A DNA stretch of 64,000 nt from NCBI GenBank assembly GCA_964568455.1, contig CAZMPJ010000001.1, positions 310,001 through 374,000 on the forward strand, given 5' to 3'. Of the stretch, positions 25,295 through 33,838 are shown piece after piece. This DNA comes from CAZMPJ01 sp964568455 (lineage in GTDB: Bacteria > Margulisbacteria > WOR-1 > O2-12-FULL-45-9). Positions within the stretch are counted from its first letter, which is position 1. The number at the start of each line of letters is the position of its first letter. The position numbers and the translations under genes were made by a program. The notes under the pieces are model-generated. The model saw only the letters and a program-made list of their open reading frames with translations, ran no database searches and was not told the origin of the DNA.

Positions 25295-26944
25295 ATGTTT
25301 AAAAGATTTGGGCTTTGGATTTTATTTGGATTTGGGATTTTGGTTTTTGGATTTATGTTTGGTTGTGCTGACCAATCAAATGTTCCAGAAGTCTTGACTA
25401 TAAGCTCTAAGACTCCGGCCGCAGGAGCTACAGGAGTATCTTCTTTAGAAAGCCTGGTAGCCACTTTTAAATATCCGGTCAGTAAAAGTAGTATCACGGC
25501 TTCAAACTTTTTAACTGATTATGCAGAATATGGATCAGGCCATACAGCAGGAACGCCGACTATTGCATCTCTTTCCTGGTCAAATAGTGATAAGACTTTG
25601 ACCTTGGCAATTTCTGGCTGGTCAAATATCACCAGTGCAGGTATAAAAGCATCATCAACTGCCTCAAAAGAAGTAGAAATAGTAGCACAAAGCAACAAGA
25701 TTAAAGATATTTTCAATAATATTTTCAGTGGGACATTGTGGGATTATTCAATCGGTTATACACCGACTACCACTACGACGACTTCAACATCAACTACGAC
25801 AACTACATCAGCTTCAACGACTTCAACTACCACAGCGTCAACCACCACCACAACGTCAACCACCACCACAACGTCAACCACTACAACTACTTTGTCATAT
25901 TCTGTTTCTGGAGCAGCGCGTTTTTATTATGCAAGTGGTTTAGGAATTCAAGGTGAGGTAACTCTTACTATAACCAATGAGAGCATTACTACTGTTGTAA
26001 CTACTGATAGTACGGCGGGTACGTTTGTTGCTACAGTTCCGGCTGGAACATATACTCTTTCAGGAATTAAAGATCTTTGGTCTTTTACCAGTGAGGCAGT
26101 TGTGGTTACAGATGCTGACTTAAGTAATCAGGATATTATTGGTAACCCAGTTAGTTGGGAAGTGTTAAGTTATGTTCAAGATAGTGACATAACTTTATTA
26201 GCAGTTGTTAGTCTTGAGTCTACAGCAACAGATAAACAAGCGTCTATTGTTAGGGTTGGGACGGATGCTAATCAAGATCCTCTTATACAGATAGCTCAAC
26301 CTCCTTATACGACTTGGACAGATATTACTCCTCCTGATACACTGTTTAGTGTAGTATGGACAGATGAAGATCCACCACAAGCTGGCGATACGGGTTTAAT
26401 TATTATAGATACTAAAGGTAACAAGTATACATCTGATGATCTTACAACCCCAACTTGGACTGCAGTTACAGCAGTGCAGCAATATAATAGTCAAACTATA
26501 GATGATTATGTTGATCTTGCTCCTGCTTCAGCAATATATGGTATTGCCAGTGAGGGAGGTTTATATAAATATACTGTTGCTGGATCTAGTTGGGATGATT
26601 ATACTCCAGGCACCCCGGCAGCTAATATTATTTCTTTGACAGTAATGGGGCCAATGATGGTTGCTGTTGGGGATGAAGCTGTTTATCAGGTAAAGGTTTC
26701 AGACGGAACTGCGACCGAAAAGACTATTGCGGTAAGCGAGACTTTTCAAGGAATTAGGTTGGGTGATTGGGGTGGATTTGTCGTATCAGCCCAGGGAACA
26801 ATTTTAAAGCTTGTTAGCATAGACGATACTTATGTTGAGGTTTCTGGTATACCGGTTGCCTTGAATGGAATTAGTCTTTATAACCCTAGCCCTGCAGGAT
26901 CCTTAGTTGTTGGAGCTCAAGGTTTAGTAATGCGACATAAGTAA
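25295..26944 (+). CDS. lipoprotein with Big_5-like domain, Thr/Ser linker and propeller
   Basis: 549-aa paralogue of the preceding protein. The signal peptide MFKRFGLWILFGFG ends in lipobox FMFGC. Unlike the neighbour it then has a bacterial Ig-like (Big_5-type) domain (residues about 30-150: VLTISSKTPAAGATGVSS), followed by a Thr/Ser linker of about 50 residues, the same SVSGAARFYYASGLGIQ beta-sandwich and the C-terminal LVVGAQGLVMRHK repeats. AAAGGAG precedes the ATG. Likely a cell-surface protein. The pair arose by tandem duplication with domain gain or loss. Confidence 0.7.
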   Translation: MFKRFGLWILFGFGILVFGFMFGCADQSNVPEVLTISSKTPAAGATGVSSLESLVATFKYPVSKSSITASNFLTDYAEYGSGHTAGTPTIASLSWSNSDKTLTLAISGWSNITSAGIKASSTASKEVEIVAQSNKIKDIFNNIFSGTLWDYSIGYTPTTTTTTSTSTTTTTSASTTSTTTASTTTTTSTTTTTSTTTTTLSYSVSGAARFYYASGLGIQGEVTLTITNESITTVVTTDSTAGTFVATVPAGTYTLSGIKDLWSFTSEAVVVTDADLSNQDIIGNPVSWEVLSYVQDSDITLLAVVSLESTATDKQASIVRVGTDANQDPLIQIAQPPYTTWTDITPPDTLFSVVWTDEDPPQAGDTGLIIIDTKGNKYTSDDLTTPTWTAVTAVQQYNSQTIDDYVDLAPASAIYGIASEGGLYKYTVAGSSWDDYTPGTPAANIISLTVMGPMMVAVGDEAVYQVKVSDGTATEKTIAVSETFQGIRLGDWGGFVVSAQGTILKLVSIDDTYVEVSGIPVALNGISLYNPSPAGSLVVGAQGLVMRHK

Positions 26945-26970
26945 GTTTGTTTATAGATTCTAATTTATAA

Positions 26971-27000
26971 AAAGGGAGGGAGTTTTTCCTCCCTTTTTTC
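26971..27000 (+). terminator. rho-independent terminator after the lipoprotein pair
   Basis: Stem AAAGGGAGG (26971-26979) / CCTCCCTTT (26988-26996) followed by a T tract. It separates the lipoprotein genes from the yebC operon. Confidence 0.85.
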
Positions 27001-27013
27001 TTGTCCAAGTTTA

Positions 27014-27022
27014 TGTTAAAAT
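27014..27022 (+). promoter_or_regulatory. extended -10 promoter of yebC
   Basis: TGTTAAAAT ends 9 bp before the yebC ATG at 27032. No Shine-Dalgarno lies in between, and there is no clear -35. The downstream bases (TATCCTCAT) almost match those after the pheS element. Confidence 0.55.
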
Positions 27023-27031
27023 TATCCTCAT

Positions 27032-27595
27032 ATGTCTGGACATTCTAAATGGTCAACCATTAAACATAAAAAAGGCAAGATTGACGCTGCCCGCGGTAAA
27101 GTTTTTACCAAAATCATCAAAGAGATCACTACGGCGGCCAAACAAGGCGGTGCTGATCCGGCTGGTAATCCTCGGTTGCGACTAGCTATTGATAAAGCCA
27201 AAGACGCTAATATGCCCAACACCAATATTGACCGGGCTATTCAAAAAGGGGCAGGTGGAGGAGAGGGTGCCAATTTAGAAGATTTAACTTACGAAGGTTA
27301 TGGACCAAACGGGGTTGCTATATTAATTAAAATTATAACTGATAACCGCAATCGTACTGCATCGGAAATAAGAAATATTTTTACCAAAAATGGTGGCAAT
27401 CTGGGTGCAACAGGCTGTGTAGCCTGGATTTTTAATGATAAATTTGAAGCTTCTTATGATGTTACTATAGAAGATAAAGAAACTGCGCAAAAGGTTTTGA
27501 GGTTATTAAATACCTTAGAAGACCACGATGATGTCCAAAATGTTTATGCTAATGCAGACCTGCCAGATGAGGCTTTAAATGAAACTGGAAGTTGA
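27032..27595 (+). CDS. YebC/PmpR-family protein lacking domain III
   Basis: 187 aa, against about 240-250 in the family. The N-terminus MSGHSKWSTIKHKKGKIDAA and the domain II start are canonical. After GATGCVAWIFND it jumps to a short linker and then AQKVLRLLNTLEDHDDVQNVY, the closing part of domain II. The inserted domain III (about residues 132-203 of E. coli YebC) is therefore missing. YebC proteins act in translation of difficult motifs or in transcription. The frame is clean and overlaps the next gene by 17 bp. Confidence 0.88.
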   Translation: MSGHSKWSTIKHKKGKIDAARGKVFTKIIKEITTAAKQGGADPAGNPRLRLAIDKAKDANMPNTNIDRAIQKGAGGGEGANLEDLTYEGYGPNGVAILIKIITDNRNRTASEIRNIFTKNGGNLGATGCVAWIFNDKFEASYDVTIEDKETAQKVLRLLNTLEDHDDVQNVYANADLPDEALNETGS

Positions 27596-28289
27596 TCTTC
27601 ATGTCCACACTGTATCATCTGGCCACGCTTATTCCACTCTTGAAGAATATGTCAGACAAGCCAAGAAAATTGGTTTAAAAGCCTTTGCCATGACAGATCA
27701 TGGTCCGGCTATGCCTGGAGCCCCACATTATTATCATTTTTTAAACGCGCTTATGATTCCGGAAAAAATTGACGGAATCCGGGTTTTTCGAGGAGTTGAA
27801 GCTAATATAATTAATGCGCAAGGTGAAATTGATCTTTTTGAAGAATGCTTAGAAAAACTGGATGTAATAATGATGGCCATGCATCCTAAGACTGGTTATG
27901 ATAACCAGGGAGAAGAAAAAAATACTGAAGTTTTATTAAAAGCTTTACATAAATACCCTCGAATCAATGTTATTGCCCATCCGGAAAATGCTAAATATCC
28001 GCTAAAAGTGGAAGAAACAGTTGCGGCTGCCAAGGCAAAAGGTGTAGCATTAGAGATAAATAACAGCTCGCAGATGACCCGGCCGGGAACCTTTGATCGG
28101 ATTGTGGCTTTTGCCAAAGAAGTTAAACGTCAAGATTGGAAAGTGGTTTTAGGTACAGATTCACACTTTAGTACTATGCTGGGTAAGTTTGATTATGCTT
28201 TTAAAGTGGTTAAGGAAGCAGGACTTGAAGAAAAGCATATTATTAATACGTCGTTAAAAAAAGTAGAGGAGTTTTTAGGTGTTAGCTAA
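27579..28289 (+). CDS. PHP-domain phosphatase (YcdX-like)
   Basis: 236-aa polymerase-and-histidinol-phosphatase domain. Metal ligands appear in DLHVHT (H8, H10), MTDHG, the glutamate in FRGVEANI, AMHPKTG, VIAHPEN and the final GTDSHFS. Length and motif order match the YcdX-type trinuclear zinc phosphatases. The neighbouring hisF makes a histidinol-phosphatase role conceivable but unproven. It overlaps yebC at the start and hisF by 11 bp at the end. Confidence 0.82.
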   Translation: MKLEVDLHVHTVSSGHAYSTLEEYVRQAKKIGLKAFAMTDHGPAMPGAPHYYHFLNALMIPEKIDGIRVFRGVEANIINAQGEIDLFEECLEKLDVIMMAMHPKTGYDNQGEEKNTEVLLKALHKYPRINVIAHPENAKYPLKVEETVAAAKAKGVALEINNSSQMTRPGTFDRIVAFAKEVKRQDWKVVLGTDSHFSTMLGKFDYAFKVVKEAGLEEKHIINTSLKKVEEFLGVS

Positions 28290-29037
28290 AAGGATTATAC
28301 CTTGTTTGGATGTTACTGAAGGGCGTGTAGTTAAAGGAGTTAACTTTGTCAATTTACAAGATGCAGGTGATCCAGTTGAATTAGCAGCTATATATGATAA
28401 AGAAGGTGCTGATGAGCTGGTTTTCTTAGATATTACTGCTTCTTCTGATAAACGCTATATCATGCTTGATGTGGTTAGAAGAACTGCGGAAAAAATCTAT
28501 ATTCCTTTTACAGTTGGCGGTGGGATTAATAATGTTGAAACCATGCGCGAAATTTTAGCGGCTGGTGCAGACAAAGTTTCTGTTAACACGGCAGCGGTTA
28601 AAGATCCCAACTTGATTACCAAAGGCGCGCAGAAATTTGGTTCGCAATGCATTGTGGTTGCGATCGACGCTAAGAAAAAGGATAACAGCTGGGAAGTTTA
28701 TACTCATGGAGGTAGGACGCCGACAGGAATTGATGCAATTGAGTGGGCTAAGAAAGCGGAAAAGTTAGGAGCAGGGGAGATTCTTTTAACTAGCATGGAC
28801 AGAGATGGTACTAAAGATGGTTATGATTTAGAACTGACCAAAGCTATTGCTGATGCGGTAGGGATTCCTGTTATTGCATCTGGCGGAGCGGGTAAAATGG
28901 AACATCTTTATGATGCTTTTGCTTTAGGCAAAGCTGGCGCGGCTTTACTTGCATCGCTTCTGCATTACAAAGAATTGACTATTAAGGAGATCAAAGACTA
29001 TCTTGCCAACCAAGGAATTAGTATCAGGGCAAAATGA
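28279..29037 (+). CDS. hisF: imidazole glycerol phosphate synthase subunit HisF
   Basis: 252-aa TIM-barrel cyclase of histidine biosynthesis, converting PRFAR and ammonia to imidazole-glycerol phosphate and AICAR. It has LAKRIIPCLDV with catalytic D11, FVNLQDAGDPVELA, VGGGINN, VVAIDAKK (second catalytic Asp) and SGGAGKMEHL. Start codon is GTG. Its glutaminase partner HisH and the other his genes are not in the window, which is unusual because hisF normally sits in a his cluster. The stop overlaps the next gene. Confidence 0.92.
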   Translation: MLAKRIIPCLDVTEGRVVKGVNFVNLQDAGDPVELAAIYDKEGADELVFLDITASSDKRYIMLDVVRRTAEKIYIPFTVGGGINNVETMREILAAGADKVSVNTAAVKDPNLITKGAQKFGSQCIVVAIDAKKKDNSWEVYTHGGRTPTGIDAIEWAKKAEKLGAGEILLTSMDRDGTKDGYDLELTKAIADAVGIPVIASGGAGKMEHLYDAFALGKAGAALLASLLHYKELTIKEIKDYLANQGISIRAK

Positions 29038-29861
29038 CGAATTATTCAATGACTAATGACGAATTAAACAAACAATTATCCAAATTTCTTCCTAAAAAGG
29101 GAAAATTAGCAAAAGCAATAAGGTATTCAGTTTTCGCAGGAGGAAAGAGATTTAGGCCACAGCTATGTCTTGCAACCGCTAAAGCGCTAGGAAAAAATCC
29201 CAAAAAAGTATTGCCGATTGCCTGTGCAATTGAAATGCTCCACACTTTTACTTTAATTCATGATGATTTGCCGGCTATGGATAATAGTGATTTAAGAAGA
29301 GGCAAGCTTACTTGTCATAAGAAATTTGATGAAGCAACGGCTATTCTTGCTGGTGATGCTTTAAATACATTGGCTTTTGAAATATTAGCTAAAGAAACTA
29401 AAAATGCGCAAGTGGTTGAAGAGGTAGCCAATGCTTTAATGAAAGTGGTCCATGGTCAAGTATTGGATATGGCAGCAGAAGGTAAGAAAATCAGTTATAA
29501 GCAATTAATTGAGATTCACGAAAACAAAACCGCAGCTTTATTGGTTGCTTGTGTCAGGGCTTGCGCCATTTATTTAAAAGCCACCAAAAAACAACTTAAA
29601 GCTTTAACTAATTATGCTAAACACCTGGGCCTTGCTTTCCAGATTAACGATGATATACTGGATGCTACTTCCAGTCGAGAAAAGCTGGGAAAACCAGTTG
29701 GCGCGGACCTTAAAAAAGGATTTCCGTATATTGTTGGGTTAAAGAAGTCTAAGCAATTAGTTAGCTTGGAAGTGAAAAAGGGGCTTAGTTCTTTAAAAAT
29801 ATTTGGTAAGAAAGCCCAAGGGTTAAAACAATGTTTTATCCAGATAAGCAAAAATTTATAA
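29034..29861 (+). CDS. polyprenyl (farnesyl/geranylgeranyl) diphosphate synthase
   Basis: 275-aa all-helical trans-prenyltransferase. The first aspartate-rich motif is HDDLPAMDNSDLRRG (DDxxxxD type, as in bacterial farnesyl diphosphate synthase) and the second is QINDDILDATSS. It condenses isopentenyl diphosphate with allylic diphosphates in the cytoplasm, supplying chains for undecaprenyl phosphate and menaquinone made by other genes in this window. It starts within the hisF stop and overlaps trpE by 31 bp. Confidence 0.88.
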   Translation: MTNYSMTNDELNKQLSKFLPKKGKLAKAIRYSVFAGGKRFRPQLCLATAKALGKNPKKVLPIACAIEMLHTFTLIHDDLPAMDNSDLRRGKLTCHKKFDEATAILAGDALNTLAFEILAKETKNAQVVEEVANALMKVVHGQVLDMAAEGKKISYKQLIEIHENKTAALLVACVRACAIYLKATKKQLKALTNYAKHLGLAFQINDDILDATSSREKLGKPVGADLKKGFPYIVGLKKSKQLVSLEVKKGLSSLKIFGKKAQGLKQCFIQISKNL

Positions 29862-31231
29862 AATTAGCCAAACAGGGAAATCTGATCCCTGTTTATAAAG
29901 AAATTGTGGCTGACACAGAAACCCCGGTTTCTGCCTTTAAAAAGATAGAAGGGGAATATTCTTTTCTTTTAGAATCAATTGAAGGCGGCGAAAAAATTGC
30001 CCGCTATTCCTTTTTAGGAACCGTGACTAAAAAAGAAGTTCTTAAATTAAAAACTTTTGAGGAAATCAGGAAACGCCTACATCAATATAAGCCGGTTGTT
30101 GTCGAGGGATTACCTCGTTTTCATGGCGGCTTAGTTGGCTATATCAGTTATGACATGGTAAGGGGAATTGAAAATATTCCAGATAAAAATCCAGATACTT
30201 TAAAAGTTCCTCCCATGATCTTCTTATTAACTGATTCTTGTTTAGCTTTTGATCATTTAAAAAACAAAATCTTAATTATTGCCAATGCGCATGTAGAAAA
30301 AGATGCTGAAAAAGCTTATGCCAAAGCTTGTAAACAAATAGAGGCATTGGAAAAAAAACTTAAGAAAAAGATTAAGCTTTCAGATAATAAAGCAAAATCA
30401 TCTTCCGTTGCCGAAGTAAAATCGAATTTAAGCCAGCAAGAATTTGAAGATATCGTTACAAAATGCAAAGAATATATTAAGGCTGGCGATATTATTCAAG
30501 CAGTCTTGTCCCAGCGTTTTGAATCTCCTTTTAAAGGCGATCCTTTTAATATTTACCGTGTACTGCGCACCATTAATCCTTCTCCTTATATGTTTTATTT
30601 GAAATTAGGTGATTTAAAAATAGTTGGCTCTTCTCCGGAGGTTATGGTTCGGTTGGAGGAGGGGATTGCAACCGTTAGGCCAATTGCCGGGACCAGGAGA
30701 AGAGGAAAAGACCCTCAAGAAGAAAAGAAGTTTGAAAAAGAATTATTAGCTTCAAAAAAAGAAACTGCCGAGCATATTATGTTGGTGGATTTAGGTCGCA
30801 ATGATTTGGGCCGGGTTTGTGAGTTTGGTTCAATTAAAGTAACCGAAAAGATGATTATTGAAAAGTATTCGCATGTTATGCATATTGTTAGCAATGTTTG
30901 CGGAAAACTTTTCAAAGATAAAGACTCAATTGATCTTTTAAAAGCCACTTTTCCAGCTGGAACTGTTAGTGGTGCGCCTAAAGTGCGGGCTATGGAGATA
31001 ATTGACGAGCTGGAGACTGTTAAACGTGGACCTTATGCTGGTTGTGTAGGCTATTTTGGTTTTTCCGGTGAATTTGACACAGGAATTACTATTCGTACTA
31101 TAGTTTTTAAAAATAAAACTGCTTATATTCAAGCTGGTGCCGGGATTGTGGCAGATTCTGATCCCTTGGAAGAGTATAAGGAAACTGGAAATAAAGCCCG
31201 CGCCATGCTTAAGGCTCTTAAAATATGTTGA
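29831..31231 (+). CDS. trpE: anthranilate synthase component I
   Basis: 466-aa chorismate-utilising enzyme making anthranilate with a TrpG glutaminase. The tryptophan-feedback element LLES is at SFLLESIEGG. The catalytic domain shows AGDIIQAVLSQRFE, VGSSPEVMVRL, RPIAGTRRRG, LVDLGRNDLGRV and FPAGTVSGAPKVRAMEIIDE. No trpG or other trp gene is adjacent. It shares overlaps with the prenyl synthase gene upstream and rodA downstream, so expression is linked to unrelated functions. Confidence 0.93.
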   Translation: MFYPDKQKFIKLAKQGNLIPVYKEIVADTETPVSAFKKIEGEYSFLLESIEGGEKIARYSFLGTVTKKEVLKLKTFEEIRKRLHQYKPVVVEGLPRFHGGLVGYISYDMVRGIENIPDKNPDTLKVPPMIFLLTDSCLAFDHLKNKILIIANAHVEKDAEKAYAKACKQIEALEKKLKKKIKLSDNKAKSSSVAEVKSNLSQQEFEDIVTKCKEYIKAGDIIQAVLSQRFESPFKGDPFNIYRVLRTINPSPYMFYLKLGDLKIVGSSPEVMVRLEEGIATVRPIAGTRRRGKDPQEEKKFEKELLASKKETAEHIMLVDLGRNDLGRVCEFGSIKVTEKMIIEKYSHVMHIVSNVCGKLFKDKDSIDLLKATFPAGTVSGAPKVRAMEIIDELETVKRGPYAGCVGYFGFSGEFDTGITIRTIVFKNKTAYIQAGAGIVADSDPLEEYKETGNKARAMLKALKIC

Positions 31232-32433
31232 ACTTTCGTATGCTCAAACTTTCCGACCTATGGTTGTGGGGATCAGTTGGTCTTTTATGTCTAATTGGCT
31301 TATTTGCCATTTTTAGTGCCACTCAAGGGAAATTTATTTATATTAACCGCCAATTATTTTCTTTATTAGCTGGTTTAATCGGTTTAATCATTTTCATGTA
31401 CATTGATTATAAGCATTTTAAACGTTGGTCTTTAGCGCTTTATTTTTTAATGCTTTTAATGTTGCTAGCAGTATTATTTCTTGGTAGTTCTGGCGCGCAG
31501 CGCTGGATTGAGTTTGGTCCATTTTCTTTTCAGCCTTCTGAAGTTTCAAAAATATTCATGATTATTTGTTTGGCTGCCTATCTTTCCGACCACAAAAAAC
31601 TGGTTGGTCTTTGGCATAATGTTTTTCTTTTGGGAATTGTGGGTATTCCTTTTCTTTTGATTTTTAAACAACCAGATTTAGGTACGGCTTTGGTTTTTGT
31701 TGCTATTTTAGCTGGTATGCTGATTGTTTCCTGGTCCAGTCCTAGGCTTTTAGTTTATTTATTAACTCCCATGATTTCAATTTTATTCCGTCCGCTGCTT
31801 CCTTTGTGGATAATCTATCTTTTTGCTTTGGTTGTGGTTTTATTTTTGTCCCGGGCCGTATTTTGGGACTGGTTTTTGGTTTTAAGCATTAATATTGGAA
31901 CCGGTATTGCTGTGCCGTTTATTTGGCAGATGCTAAAGCCGTACCAGCAGCAAAGGATTATGACTTTTTTAAATCCAGGAGCGGATCCATATGGGGCAGG
32001 CTATCATAGTTTGCAGTCGAAAATTGCTATTGGCAGTGGTGGATTATTTGGCAAAGGCTATTTGCAGGGAACCCAAACGCAACTGCAGTTTATTCCAGAA
32101 CAGCATTCTGATTTTATTTTTTCTGCGATTGGCGAGGAATTTGGTTTTATTGGTGCTATGCTGGTTCTAGTTTCATTTATTATAATTATTTGGCGAGCCA
32201 TGACTATTGCTGCTGAATCTTCTGACCGTTTTGGAACCTTGTTGGCCAGTGGGATTGCCTTTATGACGGCTTTTCATGTGTTAGCTAATGTAGGGATGAC
32301 ATTGGGAATTCTTCCGGTAGTTGGCATGCCGCTGCCATTTGTCAGCTATGGTGGATCTTCCTTATTAATGAATTTAATAGCAATTGGAATCTTGCAAAAT
32401 ATCTCTATGCGCAGGCAGAAGATTATCTTTTAA
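31225..32433 (+). CDS. rodA: rod-shape-determining SEDS protein RodA
   Basis: 402-aa polytopic SEDS-family peptidoglycan glycosyltransferase. The C-terminal signature GGLFGKGYLQGTQTQLQFIP followed by EQHSDFIFSAIGEEFG and the LPFVSYGGSSLL block fit RodA more than FtsW. It elongates the sidewall with a class B PBP at the inner membrane. It overlaps trpE by 7 bp. An alternative start at 31240 (MLKLSDLW) would remove five residues. Confidence 0.88.
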   Translation: MLNFRMLKLSDLWLWGSVGLLCLIGLFAIFSATQGKFIYINRQLFSLLAGLIGLIIFMYIDYKHFKRWSLALYFLMLLMLLAVLFLGSSGAQRWIEFGPFSFQPSEVSKIFMIICLAAYLSDHKKLVGLWHNVFLLGIVGIPFLLIFKQPDLGTALVFVAILAGMLIVSWSSPRLLVYLLTPMISILFRPLLPLWIIYLFALVVVLFLSRAVFWDWFLVLSINIGTGIAVPFIWQMLKPYQQQRIMTFLNPGADPYGAGYHSLQSKIAIGSGGLFGKGYLQGTQTQLQFIPEQHSDFIFSAIGEEFGFIGAMLVLVSFIIIIWRAMTIAAESSDRFGTLLASGIAFMTAFHVLANVGMTLGILPVVGMPLPFVSYGGSSLLMNLIAIGILQNISMRRQKIIF

Positions 32434-32602
32434 TCCTCATCCCAAGTTGTAGTACAATTACTTGTTTATTGATCAAATCCCTTCTCCATCTTCGATAGAG
32501 AAGGGTTAGGTTTGTGATAATATATAAAAAAAGCCTTTCCCTCTCCATTGAAAATGGAGAGGGATCTTTAACCGCTAGAGTAGATGAACCTAGGGTGAGG
32601 AT
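32433..32602. repeat. nested palindromic element, copy 2
   Basis: Outer inverted repeat ATCCTCATCCCA / TAGGGTGAGGAT (10 of 12 paired) encloses hairpins at 32479-32505 (12-bp arms, one mismatch, loop TTC) and 32539-32563 (perfect 11-bp arms, loop GAA). It fills the whole gap between the convergent rodA and lptC-like genes and probably also acts as a bidirectional terminator. Confidence 0.75.
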
Positions 32603-32605
32603 CTT

Positions 32606-33838
32606 TTAGAGTGTTAGCTGTGCTTCCACTTTACCAAAAGCCTCAAAAGTTTCGTCAACAATTGAAATGATAACTTTTTTAGCGCTGATCCATTCCTTGT
32701 CTTCTTTATCTTTAATAAGTGCATTGCCGGTTAAGGTAATGATTTCAGTTTTGTCATCATAAAGAGCATTGTCAGCTTTGCTTTCCTTGCCTTTTTGATA
32801 AACGAATACATTGCCACTAGCTCTGGCATCACCGGTTTTAGTAGAAAATTCCAGTTCATCAGAAGTTAAAATAGTTTTTTCTTTCAAAACTTCCATAGTG
32901 TCGGGGTTATCCAGCTTTTTTACGGTTTTTTCTTTTAAGATTGCTTGAGCTTTTTCAAAAATAGCTTTAACATTACCTTTTAAATAAAGATCTTTATCTT
33001 TTTGTGAATAAACCCCTTTATCACCAATTGCAATCTTTTTACCTTGTACAGCTTTAATGTTTCCTTTGATATGCATATCTTTGTTGATATCTTCAAAAAA
33101 TGAGGCATGGTCACATTTAATAATGGTTTTAACCTTGCCTTCTTTAATTACAATAGTTACTTCATGATCTGCTTCCAACTTGTCGTTGTTGCTAAAAAAA
33201 TCCATTTTATCTGCATAAACTGTTTCATCTTTTCTTTGTAAAATAACATTGTCTGATATATGAGCCACATTGTTTTTGTGTTCAACTAGAATGCGATCTG
33301 CAAAAATAGTGCTGTCTTTTTGAAAAAGCTTTACTTGTCCTTTTAGTTCACTTGTTTCCTCTTTAGGAAAATATTTTAAATAGTTGGTGATGATTCTTGA
33401 CCATTCTTCTTTGTCTCGGTTAGAAATTCTTTCCAGATTAATATAGGCTTTGAGTTTGCTTTCCCCTTTTTCTTGCCCCTCTGGTAGTCCAAAAGCTTCC
33501 ACAATTTCACTGCGGCGGTGGGCCATAGCGCGGGGAGCAATTAGTTCTTTAATAATTGGTTTGCCATCACGGTAAATTTTGCCTTTACTAACCCGATTCA
33601 AGAAGTTAATTTCATGGCGTTTATTAGTCCAGCCTTCTTCAGCAAAAAGTTCCCAAGCCATTTTGCCTTCTTTATGACCAGAGACTCGGGTGTTGGTGAA
33701 TTCAGTTACTTTTTCAGTTTTACCAGCCACAAAAAATTCAGAGTCCCGCGGTGCGATAAAGAGGTAAGTTAAACCCAATATTATTAAGGAGAAAAATACT
33801 CCTATGAAAACTGCTTTCCAGGGTGCGTTTTCTTCCAC
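32606..33838 (-). CDS. LptC/OstA-type lipopolysaccharide export protein
   Basis: 410 aa, on the minus strand with a GTG start. One N-terminal membrane anchor (about residues 9-27) is followed by a long beta-rich periplasmic region. It has repeated OstA/LptA-like blocks such as IFADRILVEHKNNVAHIS, VYADKMDFFSNNDKLEA, GVYSQKDKDLYLKGNVKA and ADNALYDDKTEIITLTGNA. LptC alone is about 190 aa, so this looks like LptC with extra LptA-like repeats, perhaps spanning more of the transport bridge. It implies an outer membrane with LPS-like lipid. It overlaps larC by 37 bp. Confidence 0.8.
   Translation of the reverse strand: MEENAPWKAVFIGVFFSLIILGLTYLFIAPRDSEFFVAGKTEKVTEFTNTRVSGHKEGKMAWELFAEEGWTNKRHEINFLNRVSKGKIYRDGKPIIKELIAPRAMAHRRSEIVEAFGLPEGQEKGESKLKAYINLERISNRDKEEWSRIITNYLKYFPKEETSELKGQVKLFQKDSTIFADRILVEHKNNVAHISDNVILQRKDETVYADKMDFFSNNDKLEADHEVTIVIKEGKVKTIIKCDHASFFEDINKDMHIKGNIKAVQGKKIAIGDKGVYSQKDKDLYLKGNVKAIFEKAQAILKEKTVKKLDNPDTMEVLKEKTILTSDELEFSTKTGDARASGNVFVYQKGKESKADNALYDDKTEIITLTGNALIKDKEDKEWISAKKVIISIVDETFEAFGKVEAQLTL

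Noticed and set aside
25728..25956. Two overlapping open frames rich in Gln/Arg or Asn/Tyr/His
   Set aside because: They are off-frame readings of the ACN/TCN linker repeat of the lipoprotein gene at 25295.
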